Positions 32,917 to 43,214 of a DNA stretch of 64,000 nucleotides are shown piece after piece. Positions within the stretch are counted from its first letter, which is position 1. The number at the start of each line of letters is the position of its first letter. The notes beneath the pieces are model-generated. The model made no database searches, was not told where the DNA came from, and saw only the letters and a list, made by a program, of their open reading frames with translations. The stretch spans positions 62,001-126,000 of the forward strand of contig JAJNNY010000044.1 in the NCBI GenBank assembly GCA_022453515.1. Direction: 5' to 3'. The translations under genes and the position numbers were made by a program. This DNA is from Astrocystis sublimbata. Lineage: Eukaryota; Ascomycota; Sordariomycetes; Xylariales; Xylariaceae.

Positions 32917-34998
32917 ATGAGTAACAACACCAACACCAACACCGCCAACAACCGCCGCTCCGCCTCCCTCTCCAGCACCTCCAGCTCGCCCGATCTCGAG
33001 CATCAGCAGCGGCGTCCCTTAAACCCCAACTCGCAGACCACTGGCCGTGGTGTCGACACCCCCGCCGATTCCGACACATCCGACAACAACACCGACAACT
33101 CGCAATACCCGCTCGCCCCGCGCTTTGTGAACCACCAGACGACCGACAAGCGGTGGAAATGGGTGCCCTACCCCGCCCAAAAGGTCATCAGAACCGTCGT
33201 GCGCTGGACCCGAGGGCCCGCGACCCCGAGGATATGGAAGATCAACCCTTTCTTCCCCGCGATACAGCATGCGCCGACGAAGCTGGTGGCTCGGATCCTG
33301 CCCAACAGGACGCATCGCATGTGGCTCTTCTTCGCCTACTTCGCCGCCTGGATTCTTACCTTCGCGCTGGTCTTCTGGCGCAGTCAAACCGCTGCTGCGA
33401 TCGAGGGCTGGGGCGAGCCTGCTGATATAAGTTGTGGTGTGACGTATTGGAGCAAGAATAACGGGTGCGGCATCGATGGCGTGGATTGCAGGCCCTTCAC
33501 CAACTCGAGCTTTGCCTTCCGATGCCCCGCGAGCTGCGCAAGTTATCGCGTCCTGAACCCTAGAGCGGTGGGGGATCAGGAAATTGCCTATGCGCCGTTG
33601 ATCGTCGGCGGGCCGCCCGACCCCAAGAATGAGCTGGACCCAATCTATCGAGGGGATTCCTTCATCTGCGGCGCGGCAATCCATGCAGGCCTCATCTCCT
33701 CCTCCTCGGGCGGCTGCGGCGTCGTCTCGCTGATCGGCGAGCAGAAGAATTACATTGCGTCGGCCCGCCACGGCATCCAGAGCTTCGCCTTCGACTCGTA
33801 CTTCCCCTTGTCCTTCACCTTCCTGCCCGGCATCACGTGCGAAGCCAAGGACTCGCGCTGGGATCTGCTGGCGATATCGGTCGTGTTCACGGCCGTGCTG
33901 GGCATCTTTACCGCCTCCTCGGCCGCCTTCTTCTTCGGCACCTTCATCATCGCCTTCTGGCAAGTCGGCCTCGCCTCCGACCCCCCGCTCAGCGGCGCCG
34001 CCTTCCCCTCCTTGTTCTCCAACGTCCTGGGCAAGTTCCTGCCCGCCATGTTCTGCGCCTGGGTCTTCTACGACAAGATGGGCGTCCGCCGCACCCTGCG
34101 CGGCCTCACGGCGCAGTTCGAAAAGGCCATCCTCTGGCTCGGCGGCCTGTGGGTCGGCGCGCTGACCAACTACACCTTCGACTTCATCCCCATTTCGCGA
34201 CTCACAGGCCACGACCTGGCGCAGCAGCCCGGCGCCAAGGCCGCCTTGTCCATCATCGTCATCGTGCTCGTCGTCATCGTGGTGGGGCAGATCTGGGCCT
34301 TCCAGCAGGAGGGGCGGCTGCTGCGCTACCTGAAGCTCTACGCCCTGTTCATCGTGGCGATTTTAATCTCGCTGGCTCTGCCGAACCTGAGCCTGCGCAT
34401 CCACCATTACATCATCGCCCTCCTGCTCCTCCCCGGCACCAGCATACAGACGCGCCTGTCGCTGCTGTATCAGGGGATCCTGGTGGGCTTCTTCGCCAAC
34501 GGCATTGCGCGGTGGGGCTTCGATCCCTTCCTGCAGACGAGCGGCGCGCTGCAGGGCGATGCGCAGCTGGGGTCGGCGCTGCCGGAGTTACTCTCGCCCA
34601 TTATCAATACCACGGCTACGGCGCTTGCGGCGGCGAGTATTGCGTTCCGCTGGAAGACGCCGCCGAGCCTGCGGTATGACGGGGTTAGTGTCCTCGTCAA
34701 CGACGTGGAGCGGTACAGGGGGTTCTTCGGCGATAAGGGGGCGGATGAGTTTGTCTGGACTAGGGATGAAGGGGGAGAGGGAGAGGGGGAGGGTTTGGCG
34801 ATTAATGAGTATTTCCGCTTTGCGTATGTGCAGGGCACGGGCGTCGCGGACTATACGCGGGCCGGGATCTGGAATACGGAGAGGAAGTGGGTTGAGATGG
34901 CGCCGGGGCCGTCGAGACGGGGTTTGGGGAGTGAGGAAGAGGAGAGGGAGGAGGAGGAGGAGGAGTTGGTTAAGAGGGCGCTGGGGAAGAGGGGGTGA
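32917..34998 (+). CDS. LCCL-domain polytopic membrane protein
   Basis: Intronless gene for 693 residues. Residues 1-65 are a Ser/Thr/Asn-rich cytosolic tail. A first membrane helix lies at about 135-154 (MWLFFAYFAAWILTFALVFW). An extracytosolic LCCL domain follows at about 165-300, with the family's cysteines (FRCPASC at 202-207, SFICGAAIHAGLI, SGGCGVV) and YFPLSF. From about 317 to 590 there are roughly eight further hydrophobic helices. The C-terminus is highly acidic (EEEEREEEEEE) and then basic. Fungal proteins with this layout are known only as LCCL-domain proteins; a role in lipid or polysaccharide binding at a membrane surface is an inference from the domain. Four overlapping ORFs on other frames are shadows of this GC-rich gene. 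Confidence 0.88.
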   Translation: MSNNTNTNTANNRRSASLSSTSSSPDLEHQQRRPLNPNSQTTGRGVDTPADSDTSDNNTDNSQYPLAPRFVNHQTTDKRWKWVPYPAQKVIRTVVRWTRGPATPRIWKINPFFPAIQHAPTKLVARILPNRTHRMWLFFAYFAAWILTFALVFWRSQTAAAIEGWGEPADISCGVTYWSKNNGCGIDGVDCRPFTNSSFAFRCPASCASYRVLNPRAVGDQEIAYAPLIVGGPPDPKNELDPIYRGDSFICGAAIHAGLISSSSGGCGVVSLIGEQKNYIASARHGIQSFAFDSYFPLSFTFLPGITCEAKDSRWDLLAISVVFTAVLGIFTASSAAFFFGTFIIAFWQVGLASDPPLSGAAFPSLFSNVLGKFLPAMFCAWVFYDKMGVRRTLRGLTAQFEKAILWLGGLWVGALTNYTFDFIPISRLTGHDLAQQPGAKAALSIIVIVLVVIVVGQIWAFQQEGRLLRYLKLYALFIVAILISLALPNLSLRIHHYIIALLLLPGTSIQTRLSLLYQGILVGFFANGIARWGFDPFLQTSGALQGDAQLGSALPELLSPIINTTATALAAASIAFRWKTPPSLRYDGVSVLVNDVERYRGFFGDKGADEFVWTRDEGGEGEGEGLAINEYFRFAYVQGTGVADYTRAGIWNTERKWVEMAPGPSRRGLGSEEEEREEEEEELVKRALGKRG

Positions 34999-35727
34999 GA
35001 TTTTACTTAGTTGCATATCTAGGGTTTTACGGAGTGTGTTGATGAAGGAAATGAATGAATGCATTTGGATAGCGAATTCGGAGAATTCGAAGCTTATTAC
35101 GACTTACTACTTTGGAAGGTTATCTACTATCTACATATAGTATGATGCAATATATACCCCATGCATCCTATGGTGCATGATACCCAAAGTTTAAATATTT
35201 CCAAGCTTAGTCTCTGTCTCGCGAGATATGGGCATGTGACAATGCGAAGGCGGAGGCTGTTGTTGATAGGTATCTGGGTCCTTGAGTAGGTGTTCGCATG
35301 CATGTGTGTTTTATTGTATTTTTATGTATATGATTGCTCATTGCTGCAGACAGAAGAGACAGGAACGCCAACGGTCGGCTATCGCAACCCCTCTCTCTCC
35401 TCCTCCTTTTCTAAATTCATGTTTTTCTTTGCGCGGCGGTCTCGGGTACTTTGTTTGGTCGTGTATTATTTCCTTCCTTCCTTCCTCTCGTTCGTCCGGT
35501 CGTTCGTTTGTTCGTTTGTTCGTTCGTCGGTTCGGAGTCGACCTTCATGTTCTTCTTGTGTTTCTCGGCCATGTAATGCTGCTGCGAGTATTGTGATGTG
35601 ATGTGTTGTATTGATGCGTTTCCGACCCCGAGCACCTCGCGCCTCTTCTCTTCTCTTCTCTTCTCATTTCCCCCCCTCCACTAACCCCACAACTATCCAC
35701 CTCCCTTCCCTTCGCAAAAAAACCTTC
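34999..35727. other. convergent intergenic spacer with TTCC/TTCG simple repeats
   Basis: Lies between the 3' ends of the LCCL gene and the small secreted-protein gene. It holds a polypyrimidine tract with TTCC repeats and then TTCG/TTTG repeats at about 35467-35540. No gene is seen. Confidence 0.6.
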
Positions 35728-36176
35728 CTACTCGCAAGTCGTAACAGTATACGCAACCGTATCATTACCAGTACCCGGGACCTTGGGCTTGAAGTCGAGG
35801 TAGACGAGCTCGCCCTTCTCGGGGGTCCACTGGCCGTCCGTGTCGCGGTAGAAGACGATGTCGCCGGACCCGGCGTCGCGCACCTCGGCCGTCGTGTGCG
35901 TCAGCTTGCCCTCCGTCGACCACGCCACGTTGTAGCACGTCGACTTGGTCACCAGGAACGGCGTCGTGCACCGCTGCTTGCCGTCTGCGTCGACGCACTT
36001 CTCTACCGCGTAGTCGAGGATCTTGCCGGAGGATACTTCGGAGGCTGTAGAGGGGTGTTAGTTGGTTTGGGGTCATAGACGTGGAGATGAGATGGGAGGC
36101 CGCCCTTACGTTTTCTCAGGGTTCCTGTCAGGGCGAGGCCTGCGGTCAGGACGCTTTGGGTCGAGGGGAGATACAT
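35728..36176 (-). CDS. small cysteine-containing, probably secreted protein
   Basis: Two-exon model for 127 residues: exon 1 36176-36110, exon 2 36044-35728, with a 65-nt intron (GTAAGG donor, CTACAG acceptor). Exon 1 codes for a short hydrophobic leader (SVLTAGLALTGTL) that could be a signal peptide, though it is weak. The mature part has four cysteines: KCVDADGKQRC, STCYN and the C-terminal TTCE. They could form two disulfides. The chain is otherwise polar and Thr/Val/Asp-rich with a likely beta structure. No known domain is recognised. Size, leader and cysteines fit a secreted effector-like or cell-wall protein, but that is inference. If a different first exon is used, the leader would change. 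Confidence 0.6.
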
Positions 36177-37764
36177 GGTGGCTTTCGGAGTGCTTGTTTT
36201 GTTTGGTTGGTGGTGTCGATTGATTGAGTGTGCTGAGCAGAGGTTGTGGTGTCGATGGAATATGATTCAAATCTGGGTATAGACGGGAATTGTTGTAAAG
36301 TGAAACAATTGATGCAAGCTGGAAGTGGTATGTATGTCTGTTTGGGTTGCGATTAGGCAGAAGGGATGTGCTTCTAACGCGGTTGCTGCTTGCTGCTTGC
36401 ATGACGTACGTCATTCATTCGTTCGCGGTGTAAGTAAGTTGACAGCGTCATCATTCGACGCTCGGCCCCTGGTGCCTTACCTAAGGCATCTGAACTAAGG
36501 TTTCATCCAGATTGATTGGATGCCATTTATACTAAGAATCCGCATTTGATTTGATACTTACGACCATCATCTTCCAAATACTCATAAAGGGACACAAAAC
36601 ATATTGTCATCTCGTTGGGTTGCCTCCGGTTTGGAAAGTCAGTGTGGATTGCAGCCCAGAGCGACACATCGCGAGAATTGTCATTGTCGCAACTTCCACT
36701 TGACTATTTTCATTTCAAGTTGTCAATTCGTCCCAGTTCTACTATCACAAACCTACCACGACACCACTATCGTTTGTTTCGCCATATCGTGATATTAGTC
36801 GCCGACGCAGCTGAGGCTTGACAGTCGTTTACATATTGTTCGTCCCAAGTTAATGTCCATGTGAATCTATAAGAATGAAGTTGTGCAGGCAGGCAGGTGA
36901 GAAACTCGTGAGAGATTATTGTTGGTTGCCAAGATGGAAGCTCTCAGCTCTCGGCGCTGTCGTCTTGGCAAATGCGGAGGGACGCTCCGCTTTCCCAATG
37001 TCATTATTTTGGTAGCCAGTTGGTAACCAATCATGATGACGCCTCTCTCCACGTTGTCGACCTCATCTCTCTCGTCCTCCGCCAAGCGTAATCTGCGTTG
37101 CATCACCATGTCCGCATGCGGTTGCCTATGTCGCCTCGCAGCTCCTCGGAGATCGGCATCATGTCTGTCTCTGATAAGAGAATGGAGGATCTGGGCATCT
37201 GGAGGTACTACTGTACGATGAACACCTGAGATGAGCGGAGATCTGGCGAAGACGAATCATCGAGTGCTGTCTTTGAGCAACGGGCATGAGAAGCGACCTC
37301 GCCATCGCCATCGCCAGTGTATCGATGTTTGAATCTCTTGGTGACTGGCTGTACTGACATGGTGGGCGTTCGCATTTGTAGTTCGAGATCACCTCATTAA
37401 ACATAAAAGTTGACAGTCTAGACAGTTGCCTATTAGAGCACGTGTCTCACAAGACTGGCGTCGCCAAGATCGATCTGTTCCCGGCATCTCGCTCGGCGCC
37501 GCAAACACGTGGGAATCTTCGTCTTGTGATTGTAACCCTACTTATCTTTGTGGCTGGCCTTCGTCCTCGGTAGTCTCAAGCTCGAGAGCTATGAGCGCGC
37601 CCAATTGTCCAATCGCACGTCTCCGAGGCTGACCTTGGCGCGCCGAGAAGCAAGCCTCCTGCCACGCTTGGTGTATATAATGAATCACCCACCCGTCGGC
37701 GGCTCGGGAGCTCCTCTCATGCTGATGTAGTGTCATAGTGGACAACTGTAAATCCCAGGACACT
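36177..37764. other. gene-free spacer upstream of the alkaline phosphatase gene
   Basis: About 1.6 kb with only short ORFs. The right end holds the alkaline phosphatase promoter, including TATATAA at 37674-37680, about 85 bp before the start codon. Confidence 0.6.
37674..37680 (+). promoter_or_regulatory. TATA box of the alkaline phosphatase gene
   Basis: TATATAA lies 85 bp upstream of the chosen ATG at 37765. The spacing also supports that ATG over the in-frame ATG at 37738. Confidence 0.55.
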
Positions 37765-39985
37765 ATGGTTCGTATCTCCTCACTCGCTGCCCTGGCGGCG
37801 TCGGCTGCCGTCGTCGCTGGCCAGACCTATCAGCGTCTTGGAGGCTGTCCCTCACTTGGCTGTGTGCTGCCCCCTGATCAATCCGACTTTCTCCCCGGGC
37901 AGTACTTCGACCTGCGCGTCGAGGTGCATGCGCCTGTGAATGGCTCCGAGGCTTTCAACGACGGCAAGCCAGACGAGCTCTTCTCCGTCACCATTTCGAA
38001 AGAGGGTGGGAAGAACAAGGGCATTGCCGACTTCTTCCACATCAAGGAGCCGAAGCTCGAGAAGTGGGACTTCAAGTGGTACGAGGACCTGTTCGCCGAA
38101 GATGCCGGCAAGCCGTCTGTCGTGAACGTGGCGGCGAAGGCATACCGACGTCTGGCCATCTACGAGCCTGGCAACTATGTTGTCGAGCTGAGCTACTATA
38201 GCGGGCAGAAGACTCGGGCTGAGTGGGTTGTACGCCCACTTGCCACGAAGAAGAAGGCCAAGAATGTGATCCTGTTTATCGGTGAGTATCATTGTTGCTG
38301 AGCCGTGTACTTACTTGAGCTGACTCTTTGTCGAAGGCGATGGAATGACCACCAACATGATCACCGCTGCGCGTCTACTAGGCCATAAGAGCATCAACGG
38401 GAAATACCAGTCCCTCCTGCAGCTGGACAAGTTCCCTGTGCTTGGACACCAGATGACACATTCGCTCGATAGCTATATCACGGATAGCGCCAACTCGGCG
38501 TCGGCTCTGTATTCTGGACACAAGAGCACGGTGAACGCCATGGGGGTGTATGCTGACTCTTCCCCTGATGCTTTTGACGACCCCAAGGTGGAGACCATCG
38601 TCGAGATCCTCAGACGTGTCTGGGTAAGACGAAATGCATTTCATCCCCTGCTTCCACTCCCCGCTAATCACTCGTTCAGGACTCGGCCTGGGGTGCCGTC
38701 TCCACCGCCGCAATCTCCGACGCAACCCCAATCGCACTGACCGGACACAGTCGCTCTCGGTACAACTACGGGTCGCTTGTCGACCAGGCGCTCAACTCGG
38801 TCACCAACTACACCTGGACCAACCAAAAGGGCCCGGATGTTTGGTTCGGCGGCGGTGCTGAGCAGTTCTACCCCGGAAAGGGTAGCTACCTGGGTCAGGA
38901 CTACTATGCCAAGTTTGCGAAGGCCGACTACGATATTAGTCTAAATAAGACCTCGCTACTCCAGCTCAGCAATCACAAGAAGGCGTTGGGAATCTTCTGC
39001 AAATCCCATCTGCCTGTGTGGCTGGACCGCAATGTATACAAAGACAACTTAGCAGCGTTCACGAACGATCCTCTGGGCAACAAGGCGCCTGCGCTCGATG
39101 TACCTGGTTTGAAAGAGATGACGCTCAAGGCTGTTGACATTCTTCATGCACGCGGTGGAAAGAAGGGATTCTTCTTGATGTCGGAGGGTGCTTCGATTGA
39201 TAAGCAGATGCACGCACTTGACTATGATCGCGCGCTGGGTGTAAGTGACCTCAAATCTCATTCTTTGGATTTTTAAGGATGTTCAATTTTGCGACTATGC
39301 GCATCATATCATCTGATTCCACATGAGAGATAGAGCTAACCAGTCCCAGGATCTCCTCGAGCTCGACGACACAGTCCGTGCCACCATCAAGCACCTGAAG
39401 TCAATTGGCGAGCTCGAGAACACCCTCGTCCTCGTCACCGCCGATCACGGACATGGCTTCGACGTCTTCGGTGGAGTGGACACCCAGTACCTCTCGTCGC
39501 AGCCCACGAACCGTGAGAAGCGCCGGGCCGTAGGAGTCTACCAGAACTCGGGCCTGTCGCAGTACACCGTCCCCGCCGACGGCGTGTCTTACAACACAGG
39601 GGCACACTTCCCCGTCAACTGGGACCCTCGCTACACCTTTGCCCAAGGCTTCGGCGCCTCGCCCGACCACCGCGAGAACTACCGCGTGCACAAGCAAGGA
39701 CCCCGTATGCCGGCGACCAACATCACAGGCTTCGAGGCCGACAACCTGTTTGCGAACCCGGCGGACGCACCAGATGGGTTTGTGGTCAACGGCACCCTGC
39801 CCACTGAGGAGGCCCAGGGCGTGCATTCACTGACTGATGTCCCCGTGTTCGCTATGGGGCCGTGTGCGGACACCTTTGGCGGTGTCTATGGCAACATCGA
39901 TGTATTCTACAAGATTGCGAGCTGCCTGGGTCTGGGACGGCCTGACTCGAAGCCAGGCAAGTGGCCTGGGTACGGGGGGTATTAA
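37765..39985 (+). CDS. secreted alkaline phosphatase
   Basis: Four-exon model for 666 residues: 37765-38281, 38337-38623, 38680-39240, 39350-39985, all with GT-AG introns and frame-keeping joins. The chosen ATG gives a clean signal peptide (ISSLAALAASAAVVAGQ); an in-frame ATG nine codons upstream would spoil it. The alkaline phosphatase core starts at FIGDGM (171-176, metal-binding Asp174). TDSANSASALYSG (221-233) carries the expected phosphorylated Ser223. SEGASIDKQMH (436-446) and TADHGHGFDVFGG (from 485) are the other metal-site motifs. About 165 residues before the core form an extra N-terminal domain, so the protein is longer than the classical enzyme. It should release phosphate from organic esters outside the cell. 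Confidence 0.9.
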
Positions 39986-40451
39986 CCGTGTAACGGCTGG
40001 TACTTACGTAGGTAGTAATGTACATTGATCATTCGGTTCTCAACGCCGTGTGTTTTCTCCCCCTCTCTCCTGTGTACCTCGGTATACCTAATCTCCTCGC
40101 CTGGGGTAGGTAGGTGGACGGTCTGCTTGAAGAGTAGCGTGGGTGGCAAGCAAGATACCTCGTAGTGTCAATGGTATTCACTGCGCCTGGGCGGCAACAC
40201 TGGCATCTATCTGTCTACGCACCGGTGTCTCAACTCACCAACAACGTCAGCAAGGCTTAGGCTATGAATACGACCTGTTTCCGCTCGGCTTATTCTGCCT
40301 CTCTCTCTCTTCCCTCCACACCACTTTCGTGTCTTCTATCTCTCCTCTTCTTCGGTCTTACCAAGATACAGGGGCACGTTTCCTTCCTCTCTATCAGTCC
40401 ACCAGATTGCCATTACGAATCCGAAGACAATACTCAATCCCGCCTTTCGAG
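39986..40451. other. intergenic spacer between alkaline phosphatase and the Ala-rich gene
   Basis: Holds the 3' region of the phosphatase gene and the promoter of the next gene. GGTAGGTAGG and CTCTCT runs are present just upstream of the Ala-rich gene. Nothing else is seen. Confidence 0.5.
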
Positions 40452-41367
40452 ATGACTCGTCGTCGTATCTCCATCGCTTACGCGGAAGGTAATTCCTCCT
40501 CCCAATCTTCCGTTCCAGTTGAATCATCTAAACAGCTCGCACGTAGCCAATCTTCCCATGAGACCCGCTGCCGTGCCCTCATTCCAGCATGCTGTCAATC
40601 TCCCTATGAGACCTATGGATCCCCTCATGATGCCTGCTGGCGAGTTCACTGCTGGAGATCACCATGCAGCTGTTCATGGTCACCGTGCTGGTGCTGGTAA
40701 TGCTGCAGCCGGCCCTCAGGCTGGAGCCAACACCGTCGTCAACGCAAACATCAACGGCGCCGCCAACGCTCGTGTTGGAGCTATGGCCCGTGCTAGAGCT
40801 CTCACCCGTGCTGCAGCTATTACCCGTGCTAGAGCTCTTGCCTGTGCTGGAACCAACGCTCGCTGTGGAGCCAATGTCGTCGCTCCCGCGGCTGTCAATG
40901 GCAACGCTGGTGCTTCCCCCGGAGTAGTCTTCGACAACCAGTATCCACTGAACGCCCCCTTGCCCGCTGCCAATGGCCCTGACGACTTTCGTCTGCCTTT
41001 GCCTCGAACCCATGGTCAGGTATACAGCACCAGTAAGTTAGTCCAGGCTTCTTCAGACATCACAGACTGCTCTTCTTCTCCTTCCTCTTCGTGTGTGTAG
41101 CTAATATTCCAATAGCAATCACCTTGTCCGATGACAACAAGACTCGCGTCACCGCAAACTACCGTGAGTCAACTGTCTCTTCTTGTTGCAGGCATCAATA
41201 AGTCCGCTCAAGCACCTAGGCAGGCAAAGCTAACCATCTATCCAGCGGTTGCCGTGTCCAAATTCACCAGAAAGCGGACGCGTGGCGAGGAGTCTTGGTC
41301 CATCGAGTTCGGGCCTGCTGTCAAGGCTGCTAAGACCGAGGCACCTGCTCGTCCCGCTGCCCAGTAA
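40452..41367 (+). CDS. unrecognised Ala/Arg-rich low-complexity protein
   Basis: Four-exon model for 235 residues: 40452-40488, 40547-41032, 41101-41163, 41246-41367. Each intron has good GT-AG borders and the frame is kept throughout. After a short basic start (MTRRRISIAYAE) come two NLPMRP motifs (ANLPMRPAA and VNLPMRPMDP). A long Ala-rich section with repeated ARAL/TRA units (about 75-130) follows. The C-terminal part is more complex (PIAITLSDDNKTRVTANY, then KFTRKRTRGEESWSIEFGP). No signal peptide or membrane helix is seen. I do not recognise a family. The Ala-rich repeats arise from a GCT/CGT-rich DNA repeat. An alternative donor at the CAG before 41020 is possible for exon 2. Confidence 0.55.
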
Positions 41368-43214
41368 GTAGCCTTGACGGGATGGGATTGGGATGGGAAC
41401 ATGCTCTTGTGTACACGGGCCACGGAAGCTCGAATTTCTGACTGAGCAAGGCCTGTCTGTCATGGGCCATAGGTAGCCTCTAGAGTCCTCGACTTTTCGC
41501 CATAGTAATGCGAATCTGGAAGGCCATTGAAACATCATCTGAGAACTACCATGTGATTGCTGATATGTGTATGCCTCTATATTTGTTCTATCCATGCTAG
41601 AAATGCAGTATGTCTTTCTGTTTGCTGATCACCGCGAGTTGATCATCCGACTTCATCAGGATAGATCATTGTGCCCGTTTGCCTCCACCAACGCATCAAG
41701 CACCTAATCAATGATGCAGCAGGCACACGATTGAAACTATCTAAAAATGATAGCCAAGCATAGCTTTGCTCTTATTGAGTGCTAAGGTCGAACTACGATA
41801 TGGATATCGCCTCCGTCTGTCTGTCAAAGACCCAGACGGGTGCCCGCACCTAAACCTTCTACCTGGCCCCCCCGAATAATGAGGTCTTTCAGTGCATCAG
41901 GCTCTGACTGCTCATTGTTGCTGGCTCAGGTACCTTCTAACCACTGGCAATAACCTTCCACCTCTGGATTCACTATCGGGTACCTTCCGTCGCCCCTCGC
42001 CCACCGGGTGCCACTATCGGGTAGGACCCGCTTTCACGGGGCAGTGGGCAGAACACAAACGTTTGACAACTGCTCCTTGTTACAGCTCAGGTGGTTTCGT
42101 CCACTAGCAAGCTTTTCACCTCTGCATTCACAGTCTACCAGGCAATTTCTCGTTCCTTCCCTCTGGTCTTTCCCTACATTCAGGTACTTACTTGTCCGTA
42201 CCACTAGACATCAATTCAAGGTTCCGGGTGGCCCCGCTTGCACAGGGACGAGGGGAGAACAAAAGTTTGACGAACTGCTCCTTGTTGTTTGTTGGCCTAG
42301 GTAAGTAGGTAGCTTCTAAGCACTGCAATTAACCCTTCCCCACTATATTCACTATTTCCCACCTCCTCGTCCCTCCCCCGGGTGCCCAGCTTTGCCTAGG
42401 TATAGGTACTTGTCTGTAACTAAGCCCCGCTCCCGGGTGGCCGTGCTCGCATGGGGAGGGTGAGGAGAACACAATGGACCAAAGGGCTTGATGATCTGGA
42501 GGTTGAACCCCTCGTTGTGACTCACCACAAATAAGCCAGTAGAAGAACAATGCATTCACTACCTAGGTACCTAGCTACCCAAAGATATCTCTGATGTCAC
42601 CTGCCACAATGACATCGTATCTGGCAATCCCAGGCACCCAGGCTCTTGGGGATACATAGTTCTGCACTGTGTACCTAAGGACTTCATTTGTTTGGGTGGG
42701 CAACAGACAGAGACACAGAGGGGGGTCTTTCTGTAAGGTGCAGGTGGGTAACATAGGTGTCATTGGCACAATCCGTGGACTCTCTGGAATGTCAAACCTG
42801 CTGGTAATTTGTAACTTTCACAGCCTGGTGGGAAATAACAAACAGAGCAGACATAGAAAACAGTATCTGAGGGGCTTGAGTACTTTGGTACAACCTAGTC
42901 TAGGATACTCTAGGGTGTTCTCTTATCAGAGGCGATACACCCCAATATCATAGATGATTAATGCCTTATCTCGAAGGGCGCTGTCTTTCCAGTGCTATGT
43001 GGATGCCACTATTTATTTTTCTCAAACATAGCATCAGGCGAGTTCAATATCAACATGTCGGAGCATTGATATCGAGCCTAATATTTGTAATCATTACTCT
43101 TGCTATACACCTATGCGTAATACTTAGAGGTTGTTATGCTTGGTGTTTCTACAGCTTCGACCAATCAATGCGGCAAGTGACTGACTGCCTTTCCACTTCA
43201 TACAGGTAGCTACC
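41368..43214. other. convergent spacer at the left border of the metabolite cluster
   Basis: 1.85 kb between the 3' ends of the Ala-rich gene and the acyltransferase gene. It contains the three-copy 200-bp repeat described separately and several CCTAGGTA palindromes (42296, 42395, 42562). No gene was found. Confidence 0.6.
41930..42490. repeat. three diverged tandem copies of a unit of about 200 bp
   Basis: Copies lie at about 41930-42104, 42105-42307 and 42308-42490. Shared anchors are TTCTAA(C/G)CACTG followed by AATAACC/TTAACC and CTTCC (copies 1 and 3), CCTCTG(G/C)ATTCAC (copies 1 and 2), CCGGGTG, GGGGAG near GAGAACA, and TTTGAC(G)AACTGCTCCTTG (copies 1 and 2). The similarity is partial, so the duplication is old. 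No ORF is conserved among the copies. Confidence 0.65.

Noticed and set aside
33019..34212. 397-codon minus-strand ORF, with 280-codon and other plus-strand ORFs in the same place
   Set aside because: They overlap the LCCL gene in other frames. Their Ala/Arg/Gly/Pro composition is that of GC-rich shadows, and the LCCL frame has clear domains and helices.
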